64,000 nt of DNA from Saliniramus sp050485405. Its GTDB lineage: Bacteria; Pseudomonadota; Alphaproteobacteria; Rhizobiales; Beijerinckiaceae. Position 1 is the first letter of the stretch. Every line of letters starts with the position of its first letter. Below are positions 25,793 through 35,294 of the stretch, piece after piece. The stretch is taken from NCBI GenBank assembly GCA_050485405.1, contig JBJHBI010000011.1, forward strand, positions 16,638 to 80,637. The letters run 5' to 3'. A program made the translations under genes and the position numbers. The notes beneath the pieces are model-generated. The model saw only the letters and a program-made list of their open reading frames with translations, was not told where the DNA came from and did no database searches.

Positions 25793-27379
25793 TCACGCTT
25801 CTTCCAGCGCCCGGCGCAGCTTGCGGATCAGGGCGCGTTTGCCGCGCGCATCGGCTTTTCCTTCGATCGCCTCGTTCAGATCGAGGATGAGCCGCGACAT
25901 CTCGTTGCTCCAGTCCTGATGCGCGACGGCTTCGTGCGGCACGCGCGGATGGCGCTCGGTCTCATGCAGGACCGCGCCTTCCGGCGTCAGCGTGAAGCGA
26001 TCGTCGAGCTGCGGCAGGTGGATGCGCTCGCGCGGCACGATATCCGCGATGCGATCGGCCAGCCCGTTCAGGGCCGCTTCCTCGCCATGGGTGAGGAAGA
26101 TGCCGCCATCGACGGGCAGCCGATCGGCGATCCAGTCGCGCAGGCCCGCGCCGTCGGCGTGGCCGGAATAGAGGTCGAGCGTGCGGATGCGGGCGCGCAC
26201 CTGGATCTCGTCGCCCATGATGCGCACGCGCTCCGCCCCCTCCTGGAGGATGCGCCCGAGCGTGCCCTGCGCCTGGAAGCCGACGAAGAGCACCGTCGTC
26301 TGCGATCGCCACAGGCGATGCTTGAGATGGTGGCGCACGCGGCCCGCATCGGCCATGCCGCTCGCCGAGATGATGATGTGGAAGCCGCTCAGACGGTCGA
26401 GCGCCTTGGAGGCCTCCACGCTCTCGGTGAACCGCACATAGGGCGCGCGCATCGCCTCGCGCAGGGCCTCGCCGTGTTCGAGTTCGTGGGCATGCGCGGC
26501 GAAGGTCTCGCTCGCCCGGGTGGCGAGCGGTGAATCGATGAAGATCTGCGCACGCGGCACGGCGCGGCTGTCGATCAGATGGGCGAGATCGACGAGCAGC
26601 TCCTGCGTGCGCTCGACGGCGAAGGAGGGGATGATCAGGGCGCCCCCGGCCTCCATGGCGCGGATCACCTCCTCGCGCAGCAGGTCGCGCCGATGCGCCT
26701 CGCTCGCATCGCTACGGTCGCGATCGCCATAGGTGCTCTCGCAGATCACGTAATCGAAGCCGCTTGGCGCCTCCGGGTCGGGATGGAGCAGCTTGAATTG
26801 CGGGCCGATATCGCCGGAAGCGAGCAACCGCACGGGCTTGTCGCCGTTTCCTGAAGCGATTTCGAATTCCACCGAGGCCGAGCCGAGGAGGTGGCCGGCA
26901 TTCCAGAATCGGATCCGGATACCCGGTGCGATCGCCTGCCAGCGCTCATAGGCGACAGGCGAGAACTGCGTCAGCGCCTGCGCCGCATCCTCCGCCGTAT
27001 AGATCGGCGTGACCTGGTTTCGCCCGCGCTGGGCGTTGCGGCGGTTGAGTTGGGCGACCTCCATTTCCTGGATATGTCCGGAATCCGGGAGCATGAAACG
27101 GCACAGATCCGCGGTCGGCGGCGTCGCGAAGATCGGGCCGGCAAAGCCCGCGCCTGTAAGCTTGGGCACGAGGCCGGAATGGTCGATATGGGCATGGGTG
27201 AGCACCAGCGCATCGAGCGTGGCGGGATCGAAAGGGAAGGGGCGATAATTCAGCTCGCGCTCCGATTTCGCGCCCTGCACCAGTCCGCAATCGATCAGGA
27301 CCTTCGCCGCATCGCTCTCGAGCAGGAAGCACGACCCGGTCACCGCATGCGCGGCGCCGTGAAAGGTGAGCGTGACCAT
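25793..27379 (-). CDS. Metallo-beta-lactamase/beta-CASP RNA nuclease
   Basis: A 528-residue member of the beta-CASP family (CPSF73/YSH1-like), zinc-dependent nucleases acting on RNA. The first metal motif is THAHIDH (His62, His64, Asp66, His67); further ligands fall in GHLLG and in the C-terminal SGHAD and LTHGE segments. The family length is normally about 450-550. Bacterial members of this type are often annotated as exonucleases from fold alone; few have been tested. It lies 99 bp downstream of ppsA, same strand, and converges with the fadJ-like gene. Confidence 0.9.
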   Translation of the reverse strand: MVTLTFHGAAHAVTGSCFLLESDAAKVLIDCGLVQGAKSERELNYRPFPFDPATLDALVLTHAHIDHSGLVPKLTGAGFAGPIFATPPTADLCRFMLPDSGHIQEMEVAQLNRRNAQRGRNQVTPIYTAEDAAQALTQFSPVAYERWQAIAPGIRIRFWNAGHLLGSASVEFEIASGNGDKPVRLLASGDIGPQFKLLHPDPEAPSGFDYVICESTYGDRDRSDASEAHRRDLLREEVIRAMEAGGALIIPSFAVERTQELLVDLAHLIDSRAVPRAQIFIDSPLATRASETFAAHAHELEHGEALREAMRAPYVRFTESVEASKALDRLSGFHIIISASGMADAGRVRHHLKHRLWRSQTTVLFVGFQAQGTLGRILQEGAERVRIMGDEIQVRARIRTLDLYSGHADGAGLRDWIADRLPVDGGIFLTHGEEAALNGLADRIADIVPRERIHLPQLDDRFTLTPEGAVLHETERHPRVPHEAVAHQDWSNEMSRLILDLNEAIEGKADARGKRALIRKLRRALEEA

Positions 27380-27478
27380 CGGTAATCCTCCCCGGAACCC
27401 TCGGCTTTTGCCGTTTTTCTCGATTCTGCCCGCATTCTAGCCCCGCCCATCGCGCCGCGCGAGGCTCAGCAGCGATCT

Positions 27479-29866
27479 TCAGCCGCTATCCTCGCAGCGT
27501 TTCACCACATCCTTGACCTGCAGGAAGCTGTCGGGCGTCACCGAGATCGTGTCGATGCCCTTCTCGACGAGGAAGGCGGCGAATTCCGGGTGGTCGCTCG
27601 GCGCCTGCCCGCAAAGGCCGATCTTCACGCCGGCGGCGTTGGCCGCCTCGATCACATGGCCGATCATCCACTTCACAGCCGCATCCTGCTCGTCGAACAA
27701 TTGCGACAGGCTGCCCGCATCGCGGTCGACGCCGAGGGTGAGCTGGGTGAGATCGTTGGAGCCGATGGAGAAGCCGTCGAAGCGTTTGGCGAATTCCTCG
27801 GCGAGGATGACGTTGGAGGGGATCTCGCACATCACATAGACCTGCAAGCCCTTCTCGCCGCGCACTAATCCGTTCTCGGCCATGACCTCCAGCACCTTGT
27901 CCGCCTCCTGGAGAGAGCGGCAGAAGGGGATCATGACGATGACGTTGTCGAGGCCGATCTCCTCGCGCAGCTTGCGGATGGCGCGGCATTCGAGCGCGAA
28001 ACCGTCGCGATAGCGGTCGCTATAGTAGCGCGAGGCGCCGCGGAAGCCGAGCATCGGATTCTCTTCCTTCGGCTCGAACTGCGCGCCGCCGATCAGCCCG
28101 GCATATTCGTTGGTCTTGAAGTCGCTCATGCGCACGATGGTGGGCTTGGGATAATAGGTCGCCGCGATCTTCGCGAGCCCCTGGGCCAGCCGGTCGACAA
28201 AATAGTCACCCATGTCCGCATAGCCGCGCGTCAGCTCCTCGATGGTCTCGCGCGCCTCATCATCCTCCAGCTTGTCGAAGCGCGTGAGAACGACCGGGTG
28301 GACCTTGATCCAGTTGTTGATGACGAACTCCATCCGCGCGAGGCCGACACCCTCCGCCGGCAGGCGCCACCAGCGAAAGGCTGCGGCGGGGTTGCCGACA
28401 TTGAGCATGATCTTCGTGCGCGTGTCGGGAATGTCGTCGAGGGAGAGCGTCTCGACTTCGAACTCGCCGATCCCCTCATAGACGAAACCCTCGTCACCCT
28501 CGGCGCAGGAGACGGTGACCTCCTGCTCGTCATGCAGGACCTGCGTCGCGTCGCCGGTGCCGACAATGGCCGGCAGGCCGAGCTCGCGGCTGACGATGGC
28601 CGCATGCGAGGTGCGTCCGCCATGGTCGGTGACGATCGCCGCCGCGCGCTTCATGATCGGCACCCAGTCGGGATCGGTGGTATCGGTGACGAGGATCGAG
28701 CCGTCGATGAACTTGTCGATATCCTTGACGCTCTTGATCACGCTGACTTCGCCGGTCACGACGCTGTCGCCGATGGCGAGACCGGAAATCAGGGGCTTGC
28801 CCTTCTTCGTGACCGTGTAGTGCTTCAACTCGCCCGCATCAAGCCGCGATTGCACCGTCTCGGGCCGGGCCTGTACGATGAAGAGCCCGCCGGTTTCGCC
28901 GTCCTTCGCCCATTCGATATCCATCGGGCATTCGTAATGCCGCTCGATATCGCGCGCCCAGCGTGCGAGCCGGACGATCTCCTCGTCGCTGAGCACCTGC
29001 GCATCGCGTTCCTTCTGTGAGGTGTTGACGTTGCGCACGGGGCTGTCGCCGGATTTGGCGTAGATCATCTTGATCTTCTTGGAGCCGCGTTTCTTCTCCA
29101 GAATCGGCATCAGCGCAGCATCGTCGAGCAGCGGCTTGAACACGGTATATTCATCGGGATCAACGGCGCCCTGCACCACGTTCTCGCCGAGTCCCCAGGC
29201 GGCGTTGATCAGGACGGCCCGCTCGAAGCCGGTCTCGGTATCGATGGAGAACATCACGCCGGACGCACCGGTATCAGCGCGCACCATCTTCTGGACGCCG
29301 ATGGAGAGCGCGACCTTGAAATGGTCGAAGCCCTTCGCCTTGCGATAGCTGATCGCGCGGTCGGTGAAGAGCGAGGCGTAGCAGCGCCGGCAGGCATCGA
29401 GCAGGGCCTTCTCGCCGGCGATGTTGAGGAAGCTCTCCTGCTGGCCGGCGAAGCTGGCATCGGGCAGATCCTCCGCCGTCGCACTCGAACGGACGGCGAC
29501 ATCCGCCTGATCCATATCGTATTTCCCGGAAAGCGTGCGATAGGAGGCGCGGATCGCCTCGGCGAGATCCTCCGGCCAGGTCGATTTCAGGAAGGCCTCG
29601 CGGATCGCCTTGCCGGTCTCCGCGAGAGTGGCATTGCCATCCTCCCAGGCGCCGATCTTCCCGGCGATGAGATCGCGCAGGTCGTTGGCATCGACGAAGC
29701 GCCAATAGGCATGCGCCGTCGTGGCGAAACCGTCCGGCACGTCGATACCGTGCTGCTTCAGCGTCTGGACCATCTCGCCGAGGGAGGAATTCTTGCCCCC
29801 GACCTTCTCGCCATCCTTGCGCCGCAAGCGCTCGAACCAGATGACGAATTCTTCGGATGCCGCCAT
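27479..29866 (-). CDS. ppsA: Phosphoenolpyruvate synthase
   Basis: A 795-residue PEP synthase (pyruvate, water dikinase), close to the 792 residues of the E. coli enzyme. It makes PEP from pyruvate and ATP and feeds gluconeogenesis. The order is an N-terminal ATP-grasp domain (GGKNSSLGEM early), the phosphohistidine domain with the swivelling His in GGRTSHAAIVSRELGLPA (about residue 420), and a C-terminal PEP-binding barrel ending with GLCGQAPSDHPE. This role fits with neighbouring acetyl-CoA and glycolate metabolism. It is transcribed away from the pseudo-receiver gene upstream. Confidence 0.96.
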   Translation of the reverse strand: MAASEEFVIWFERLRRKDGEKVGGKNSSLGEMVQTLKQHGIDVPDGFATTAHAYWRFVDANDLRDLIAGKIGAWEDGNATLAETGKAIREAFLKSTWPEDLAEAIRASYRTLSGKYDMDQADVAVRSSATAEDLPDASFAGQQESFLNIAGEKALLDACRRCYASLFTDRAISYRKAKGFDHFKVALSIGVQKMVRADTGASGVMFSIDTETGFERAVLINAAWGLGENVVQGAVDPDEYTVFKPLLDDAALMPILEKKRGSKKIKMIYAKSGDSPVRNVNTSQKERDAQVLSDEEIVRLARWARDIERHYECPMDIEWAKDGETGGLFIVQARPETVQSRLDAGELKHYTVTKKGKPLISGLAIGDSVVTGEVSVIKSVKDIDKFIDGSILVTDTTDPDWVPIMKRAAAIVTDHGGRTSHAAIVSRELGLPAIVGTGDATQVLHDEQEVTVSCAEGDEGFVYEGIGEFEVETLSLDDIPDTRTKIMLNVGNPAAAFRWWRLPAEGVGLARMEFVINNWIKVHPVVLTRFDKLEDDEARETIEELTRGYADMGDYFVDRLAQGLAKIAATYYPKPTIVRMSDFKTNEYAGLIGGAQFEPKEENPMLGFRGASRYYSDRYRDGFALECRAIRKLREEIGLDNVIVMIPFCRSLQEADKVLEVMAENGLVRGEKGLQVYVMCEIPSNVILAEEFAKRFDGFSIGSNDLTQLTLGVDRDAGSLSQLFDEQDAAVKWMIGHVIEAANAAGVKIGLCGQAPSDHPEFAAFLVEKGIDTISVTPDSFLQVKDVVKRCEDSG

Positions 29867-29995
29867 GACGATCTCCCGTTGGCCTGTATGTCGTCCGCTT
29901 GGTGAACGACGACAGGCTGCCCGAGGATTGCCGGCGGCGCCTTGAGGAAGGTCAAGTCGTGGAAATCGATACCCGTTGCGGAGGCGCGGCCCGGC

Positions 29996-30364
29996 TCACA
30001 CCCGGGGCGGCTTGACCGTGGTCGGCGGGGGGATCGCAATGCCGATCCGGCTCTGGAGCGTCGCGAGATTGGCGTTGCTGAGGCTGCCTCTCGCGCCGTC
30101 GAGGCGGATCACCGGCACTTCCGGATGGGCGCGTTCGAGCCGGTCCGCGACCGCGGCGAAGGCGGCGTCGGTACGTGCGTCACTGTTGCCGGGAATGTGG
30201 AGCAGTACGGCATCCGGCTCGACGATGGATGCGAATACGTCCGGGGCGGCCTCGACCGAGGTGGTGATGCTGGCATAACCCAGTTCGGCCAACTCCGCCG
30301 ACAGGGCAGCTTCCGGTTCCCGATCGCCGTTATCTACGACGATGATACGCTTGAGTTCTGACAT
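29996..30364 (-). CDS. Small pseudo-receiver-like protein
   Basis: A 122-residue protein I do not recognise by name. It reads like a receiver fold: a first strand RIIVVDNGDRE, a third strand PDAVLLHIPG and a later VPVIRLDG. The position of the phospho-acceptor Asp holds His (LLHIPG), so phosphotransfer by the standard route is unlikely. The C-terminus is proline-rich. It is on the same strand as, and 130 bp below, the degenerate adenylate-forming gene, and 129 bp above ppsA. Function unknown; a stand-alone protein-interaction module is possible. Confidence 0.7.
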   Translation of the reverse strand: MSELKRIIVVDNGDREPEAALSAELAELGYASITTSVEAAPDVFASIVEPDAVLLHIPGNSDARTDAAFAAVADRLERAHPEVPVIRLDGARGSLSNANLATLQSRIGIAIPPPTTVKPPRV

Positions 30365-30494
30365 GACATGTCCATGGCCGGGCGTGATCTATAGCCACCT
30401 CGGCAATGACGCTAGCGTCGGGAGGTTCCGGAGTCGAGTGTGAAATACCCGTAGATCAGAGGTTATTTGTGCAGCGCAGCGCGCGAGACCCGCA

Positions 30495-31814
30495 TCAAAG
30501 TAACGTACCGTTCGTCTCGGCCCGGGTCACGCCGATGACGATTCCGGCGAATACCTCGGCGACGAAGCCGCAATCACGCCAGATATCGGCCGCGACCGGC
30601 GGCGTCCGCCCGTCGAGCGGGGCGGCCTGCGCCGCCATGCCCCGGAACTGGATGCGTCCATCCGCCTCACGCTGCACCGCGAGCAAGCCCGCATTCTCGG
30701 CGGGGCGGTCGAGCGAGAGCGCGAAGCGACCGCGCGCGTCCCGGGCCTGGCTGAGCAGGGCGATCTCACCGAAGGCGAGGGCGTCGACGACGCCGTGTGT
30801 GAGGGGCGTCTGCGCCTTGAACCGTACCGGCGCGCGATGCACGAGCACCACGCCGCAGAGATTCTCCGGGAAATCGAGGCGGGCGAGATCGGATTCCATC
30901 CATCCGGGCGCGACGAGACGAACGGGGGCGTCGCCGGGCAGGCTCTGCGCGAGCGCGTCGCTCGCAAACAGCCCGTGTGCCTCGAGCGCGCAGCCGCTGA
31001 TCAGCGCCGCCATCAGGCCCGTCGTGAGCCCGCGATGGTCATCCTGCGCGAGCAGGGTCAGGAGACGCTCCTGCGGGCCCACATGAGCCGCCGCGACGAA
31101 TCCCTCGGCTGCGGCGTGCGCGGAAGCCCAACTGCGAAACCACGCGACCGGCGCGGCATCGGGCTCGTTCTCCGCCATGTCGAAGGAGACATAGCCGGCC
31201 GCGCCATGCGCTTCGCCCAAGGGCGGCGAAGCATCGGTATCAGGCTCGGGCGTGACGGGTTGTGCCGCGACAGCGTCGAGATCCGTGAAGCCGTCGGGGA
31301 CGCCGGGGCCGAAGGCAGTGAGGAAGCGCAGGCCGAAATAGCGCATCGCGAGGTCGCGCCATTCCATGGCCGGAAAGAGATCGCCGACGCGGCTCTGGGT
31401 GACGACTCCGGCGAGGCCGAGGCTCTCGACCACCGATCCGATGCGCTCGGGTGACCAGCCGAGCGGGATCAGGCAGGGCGTCAGCCCGGCGCGATCGAGC
31501 GCGGCGATGGTGAGGCAGGCTGTCGTTCCGGCGGGGAGGGCGACGCCGAACAATGCGCGCGGCGGCAATCCGAACCCGGCGAAGCGCGCCGCGAGCCGGG
31601 TGACGACCGTCTCGGCCGCGGCATTGGTGAGCGGCGTCTCCACGCGCCCGGACCAGTTCGCGAGCCCGGGCTGCGGCAGGAAGGCGGTTGCCCCGGGATC
31701 CATGGCCGCGCGCCGGGAGAGCAGAGCAGCAACGCCGTGATCGCGATCATCGGCGGAAGATTGCGCGTCGTCGCCCGCTTCCGGCGCCCAGATTTCCCGT
31801 GCCGGCGGTTTCAT
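30495..31814 (-). CDS. Degenerate adenylate-forming (acyl-CoA synthetase-like) protein
   Basis: A protein of about 439 residues that follows the layout of AMP-binding enzymes but lacks their catalytic signatures. The N-terminal half has RLAARFAGFGLPPRALFGVALPAGTTACLTIAALDRAG, in shortened form the usual early region of the fold. Where the ATP-binding Ser/Thr/Gly-rich loop should be there is VSFDMAENEPD, and no YTSGTTGxPK-like or C-terminal catalytic Lys region is visible. It lies directly after a YejA-like binding-protein gene. The start is uncertain: 31814 has GGGGGA upstream, while a Met at 31859 is only 6 bp from the upstream stop. Probably non-catalytic or a new activity. Confidence 0.65.
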   Translation of the reverse strand: MKPPAREIWAPEAGDDAQSSADDRDHGVAALLSRRAAMDPGATAFLPQPGLANWSGRVETPLTNAAAETVVTRLAARFAGFGLPPRALFGVALPAGTTACLTIAALDRAGLTPCLIPLGWSPERIGSVVESLGLAGVVTQSRVGDLFPAMEWRDLAMRYFGLRFLTAFGPGVPDGFTDLDAVAAQPVTPEPDTDASPPLGEAHGAAGYVSFDMAENEPDAAPVAWFRSWASAHAAAEGFVAAAHVGPQERLLTLLAQDDHRGLTTGLMAALISGCALEAHGLFASDALAQSLPGDAPVRLVAPGWMESDLARLDFPENLCGVVLVHRAPVRFKAQTPLTHGVVDALAFGEIALLSQARDARGRFALSLDRPAENAGLLAVQREADGRIQFRGMAAQAAPLDGRTPPVAADIWRDCGFVAEVFAGIVIGVTRAETNGTLL

Positions 31815-31865
31815 GAACAAGGATTCCCCCCGATTGACCGATTCGCCCTGCGCGATCATGCCGCG

Positions 31866-33719
31866 TCACGGCGATTCGCGCCACCACAGTTCCGGCGGCA
31901 AACCCATCATCGGAACCGCATCGGGGCGCCGCAGCCCCGCATCATGTGCGATCCACAAGGCCGGCTGGTGCATCAGCGGGATGACGTAGAAGCCCGAGAG
32001 CAGCACGCGGTCTAGGGCGCGGACGGTGGCGACGAAGTCCTCGCGGTCATGCGCTTCTAGCATCGCGTCGATCAGGGCGTCGATCGCGGGCTCCTGCGCG
32101 CCGGCGAAATTGAGCGAGCCGTCGTTCTGCGCCGCAAGCGAACTCCAGCGGTTGCGCTGCTCGTTGCCGGGCGAGGCCGAAACGCCCCAGGTCCATTCGA
32201 TCATGTCGAAATCGAAGGCGGAGAGACGCCGCCAATATTGTGCGTCGTCGACGATACGCACCCGCATGTCGATGCCGAGCCGGCGCAGGCTCTGCGCGTA
32301 GTTCAGGGCGAGCCGCTCCTGCGTCCGCGACACGGCGATGAATTCGAAGGCGAAGCTCTGCCCGGTCTCGCCATGGCGCAGGGCATTCCCGTCGAGCTGC
32401 CAGCCGGCATCGTTGAGCAGATCCATGGCGAAGCGCGCCATCGCCCGGTCGCGGCCCGATCCGTCCGGCCCGGGGGGGCGCCAGGTGCCGTCCATGATGT
32501 CGGGCCGCACCGCGTCCGGGAAGGGTTCGAGCCGCGCGCGTTCGGCGTCGCTCGCGGGATGTCCGATCGAGGAGAGATCGGAGCCCTCGAAGAAGCTCTG
32601 CGTGCGCGCCATCAGCCCGTAGGAGAGGTTGCGGTTTACCCATTCGAAGTCGAACAACGCGGTCAGTGCCTCGCGCACGCGGATATCCGAGAACAGGTCC
32701 TGACGCGTATTGAAGACGAAGCCGTTCATGCCGCGTGGCGTCTCGATCGGGACCTCCTCGCGCACGATCCGCCCGTCGGTGATGGCGGGAAAGTCGTAGC
32801 CGGTGGCCCAGCGGGTGGCATCGGTCTCGATGCGCAGGTCATAGAATCCGGTCTTGAACCCCTCGAACATCGTGTTCCCGTCACGGAAGAACTCGTAGCG
32901 GATCGTGTCGAAGTTGTACTTTCCTCGTCGACTCGGCAGGTCGGCGCCCCAGTAATCCGCGCGCCGCGTCAGGGTCAGCCGCTCCCCGGGACGCACTTCG
33001 CTGATCTCGTATGGGCCGGAACCGAGCGGGCCCTGCAGGAAGGTCGTCTGGAAGGTCTCGGCATCCATCGCATGGGCGGGCATGACGCGCATCAGCCCCA
33101 GAAGCAGCGGCAATTCGCGATCATCCGTCTCGGAGAGATCGAAGCGAATGGTGAGATCGTCGATGATCTCGACTTCCGAGACCTGGCCGTAATTCGAGCG
33201 GAAGTAGGGGCGCCCGTGTTCTTTCAGCGTCTCGAAGCTGAACAGCACGTCTTGCGCCGTCACGGGTTCGCCATCGGCGAAGCGCGCCTGCGGGTTCAGC
33301 CTGAAGGTGATCGAGGACCGGTCGTCGGGGAGCGCGACGGCCTCGGCCAGCAGGGGATAGAGCGAGAACGGCTCGTCGAGCGAACGCGCCATCAGCGGCT
33401 CCAGCACGAAATTCGGTACGGCATCGGGCGCTACGCCGCGCACGATATAGGTATTGAGGCTGTCGAAGGTGCCCTGGAGCGCCCGCGTGAAGCGCCCGCC
33501 CTTCGGCGCATCGGGGTTCACATAGGGAAAATGCGTGAAATCCGCCGGCAATTCCGGCTCGCCATGCATCGCGATACCGTGGGTCCAGGTGATGGAATCG
33601 CTTTCGTCCGCCACTGCCGCCGCGTGATCGACCGTGACGAAGATCGGCCCGATCAGCAGAAGAGCCGCGAAGGCGAGACGCGACGGCAGGGCGTCACGGC
33701 TGAGGGCGGGGAAGTGCAT
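31866..33719 (-). CDS. Extracellular solute-binding protein, family 5 (YejA-like)
   Basis: A 617-residue periplasmic binding protein for peptide-type ABC importers. A signal peptide (about residues 1-32) precedes ITWTHGIAMHGEPELPADF, close to YejA of the microcin C/peptide importer. NPDAPKGGRFTRALQGTFDSLN and RFNPQARFADGEPVTAQDV-type segments are typical of SBP family 5. The start at 33719 is chosen for a GAAGGA site and a proper signal peptide; the frame is open further upstream. No permease or ATPase genes are nearby, so it must serve a transporter encoded elsewhere or act alone. Confidence 0.88.
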   Translation of the reverse strand: MHFPALSRDALPSRLAFAALLLIGPIFVTVDHAAAVADESDSITWTHGIAMHGEPELPADFTHFPYVNPDAPKGGRFTRALQGTFDSLNTYIVRGVAPDAVPNFVLEPLMARSLDEPFSLYPLLAEAVALPDDRSSITFRLNPQARFADGEPVTAQDVLFSFETLKEHGRPYFRSNYGQVSEVEIIDDLTIRFDLSETDDRELPLLLGLMRVMPAHAMDAETFQTTFLQGPLGSGPYEISEVRPGERLTLTRRADYWGADLPSRRGKYNFDTIRYEFFRDGNTMFEGFKTGFYDLRIETDATRWATGYDFPAITDGRIVREEVPIETPRGMNGFVFNTRQDLFSDIRVREALTALFDFEWVNRNLSYGLMARTQSFFEGSDLSSIGHPASDAERARLEPFPDAVRPDIMDGTWRPPGPDGSGRDRAMARFAMDLLNDAGWQLDGNALRHGETGQSFAFEFIAVSRTQERLALNYAQSLRRLGIDMRVRIVDDAQYWRRLSAFDFDMIEWTWGVSASPGNEQRNRWSSLAAQNDGSLNFAGAQEPAIDALIDAMLEAHDREDFVATVRALDRVLLSGFYVIPLMHQPALWIAHDAGLRRPDAVPMMGLPPELWWRESP

Positions 33720-33944
33720 GGGACATCCTTCGAAGCGGCACTGGTCTCGAATCAGTCGGAACTTATCACGATTGTCGCTTGCGAAAACGACTGGAAAGCG
33801 GCGCCATGAAACGCTAGAACGGCGTCGCCGATGCCATCGCTTCGCCGCATTCGGCCCGCACGGCGTGGCATCAACGGGATCACAGGGTCGCAACGGCGGC
33901 GCTTCGACGGCGCCTTGCACCATCGAACCATGAAGGATCAACGC

Positions 33945-34667
33945 ATGTCATTTCCGACGCGCCCCGCGAAAACGCGGACCTCGTTAGGCCTGGTCGCCGC
34001 CCTCGCTCTGGCCGGCGCCGCGTTCGTTCCCGGCGCGGCCCTTGCGCAGACGCCGCCGCCGGCCCCCGCGCCGGAAGGCCAGGCACCGATGGCGCCGGAG
34101 CCGACGCAGGACGGCCAGCCGATCACCGTTCCGGTCTTCCCCGAGCCTTCCCAGACCGAGTGGACCAAGGTCTGCGGTACGGATCCGGCGACCGAGGCGC
34201 GCATCTGCTACACCACGCGCGACTTCATCTCCGAGGATGGCGAGCCGCTGATGGCGGTTGCCGTCTACGATATCGAGGGCGGTAGCGCAGACGAGCCGAA
34301 CAAGGTGGTGCGCATGCTCATGCCGCTCGGCCTCCTGCTCCAGCCGGGTATCCGTTTCGCCGCCGACCAGAACCGCCCGACCAACGGCAGCTACGCGATC
34401 TGCTTCCCGAACGGTTGCTTTGCGGAAGCCACGATCGACGAGGAGCGCCTCGACCAGCTCAAGGAAGGCGAAACCCTCAATGTCAGCGTCCAGAACCAGA
34501 TCGGCCAGGTCGTGACCTTCGCCGTGCCGCTCGAGGGCTTCGCGGAAGGTTTCGACGGCGATCCGATCGATCCGGAAGAGCTCGAAGCCCAGCAGCGCCG
34601 CTTGCAGGAAGAGCTGCAGCGCCGCTCCGACGAAATGCGCGAGCGCCTTCAGCAGCAGGCCCAGTAA
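33945..34667 (+). CDS. Invasion-associated locus B (IalB) family protein
   Basis: A 240-residue exported protein of the IalB family, common in Rhizobiales. A signal peptide ends near PGAALAQ, and a proline-rich linker follows. The IalB domain has WTKVCGTDPATEARICYTT, RMLMPLGLLLQPGIRF and the paired cysteines in YAICFPNGCFAEA. The C-terminus is a Gln/Glu/Arg-rich coil (EAQQRRLQEELQRRSDEM). AAGGA lies before the chosen ATG; a Met at 33930 is an alternative. In Bartonella IalB contributes to erythrocyte invasion, but most family members have no tested role. Confidence 0.92.
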   Translation: MSFPTRPAKTRTSLGLVAALALAGAAFVPGAALAQTPPPAPAPEGQAPMAPEPTQDGQPITVPVFPEPSQTEWTKVCGTDPATEARICYTTRDFISEDGEPLMAVAVYDIEGGSADEPNKVVRMLMPLGLLLQPGIRFAADQNRPTNGSYAICFPNGCFAEATIDEERLDQLKEGETLNVSVQNQIGQVVTFAVPLEGFAEGFDGDPIDPEELEAQQRRLQEELQRRSDEMRERLQQQAQ

Positions 34668-34691
34668 GCCGCTTGCACGGTCTCGCAATAC

Positions 34692-34723
34692 AAAAAAGCC
34701 GGGTTTCGCGACCCGGCTTTTTC
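34692..34723 (+). terminator. Intrinsic terminator of the IalB gene
   Basis: A-rich lead, stem GCCGGGT (34698-34704) with ACCCGGC (34711-34717), a 6-base loop TTCGCG and a T-run. The flanking A6 and T5 runs also pair, so it can terminate in either direction and may also serve hspQ on the opposite strand. Confidence 0.92.
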
Positions 34724-34776
34724 ATTTGGCCGACACCTGCCGGCGCGGCAATGACCTCGAAGAACGGCGCCCGCCT

Positions 34777-35106
34777 TCAGTTCGCCGTCCCCGGCTTGGG
34801 GCGATAGGCACCGTCCGCCTGGCGTTCGAACATGGAGGGAACCATCGGATGGCGCAAAGGCGCGTCCGAATCGTCCGGCACGAGGTTCTGCTCGGAGACG
34901 TAGGCGACATATTCGGTCTGCGCGTTCTCGGCGAAGAGATGATAGAACGGTTGGTCCTTGCGCGGGCGCACTTCCTCAGGGATCGCCTGCCACCATTCCT
35001 CGGTATTGGCGAATTCCGGATCGACGTCGAAAATAATTCCCCGGAACGGATAATACCGATGCCGGACCACCTGGCCAATTGCGAATTTGGCGACGCGTAC
35101 TGTCAT
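34777..35106 (-). CDS. hspQ: Heat shock protein HspQ
   Basis: A 109-residue protein of the YccV/HspQ family. Segments FAIGQVVRHRYYPFRGIIFDVDPEF, PFYHLFAE and YVSEQNLVPD are diagnostic. In E. coli HspQ is a Lon activator and substrate and was first described as binding hemimethylated DNA. The start at 35106 follows AAAGGGG; an upstream in-frame Met at 35142 would add 12 residues of low-complexity origin. It converges with the IalB gene on a shared bidirectional terminator. Confidence 0.93.
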   Translation of the reverse strand: MTVRVAKFAIGQVVRHRYYPFRGIIFDVDPEFANTEEWWQAIPEEVRPRKDQPFYHLFAENAQTEYVAYVSEQNLVPDDSDAPLRHPMVPSMFERQADGAYRPKPGTAN

Positions 35107-35294
35107 GCATGACCCCTTTAAATTGAAAATAAGCGCATTCATTGCGGAATCAAAGGCTGTTTCGCATGAAATCCCCTTGCATCAGCGCAAGTTGTGGGTA
35201 TCCCGGTATGCGTTATTCGCCGGTTGTCGGAACACCTTCCGCGCGCTTAGTGTGACCACCCGCCCGTTTCTTCCCTTGCCCGGAGCGTCGCCGC

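Noticed and set aside
29873..29922. Inverted repeat TGTCGTC-N12-GACGACA before ppsA
   Set aside because: Seven-base arms with a long centre are expected by chance in such GC-rich DNA, and no promoter is visible beside it.
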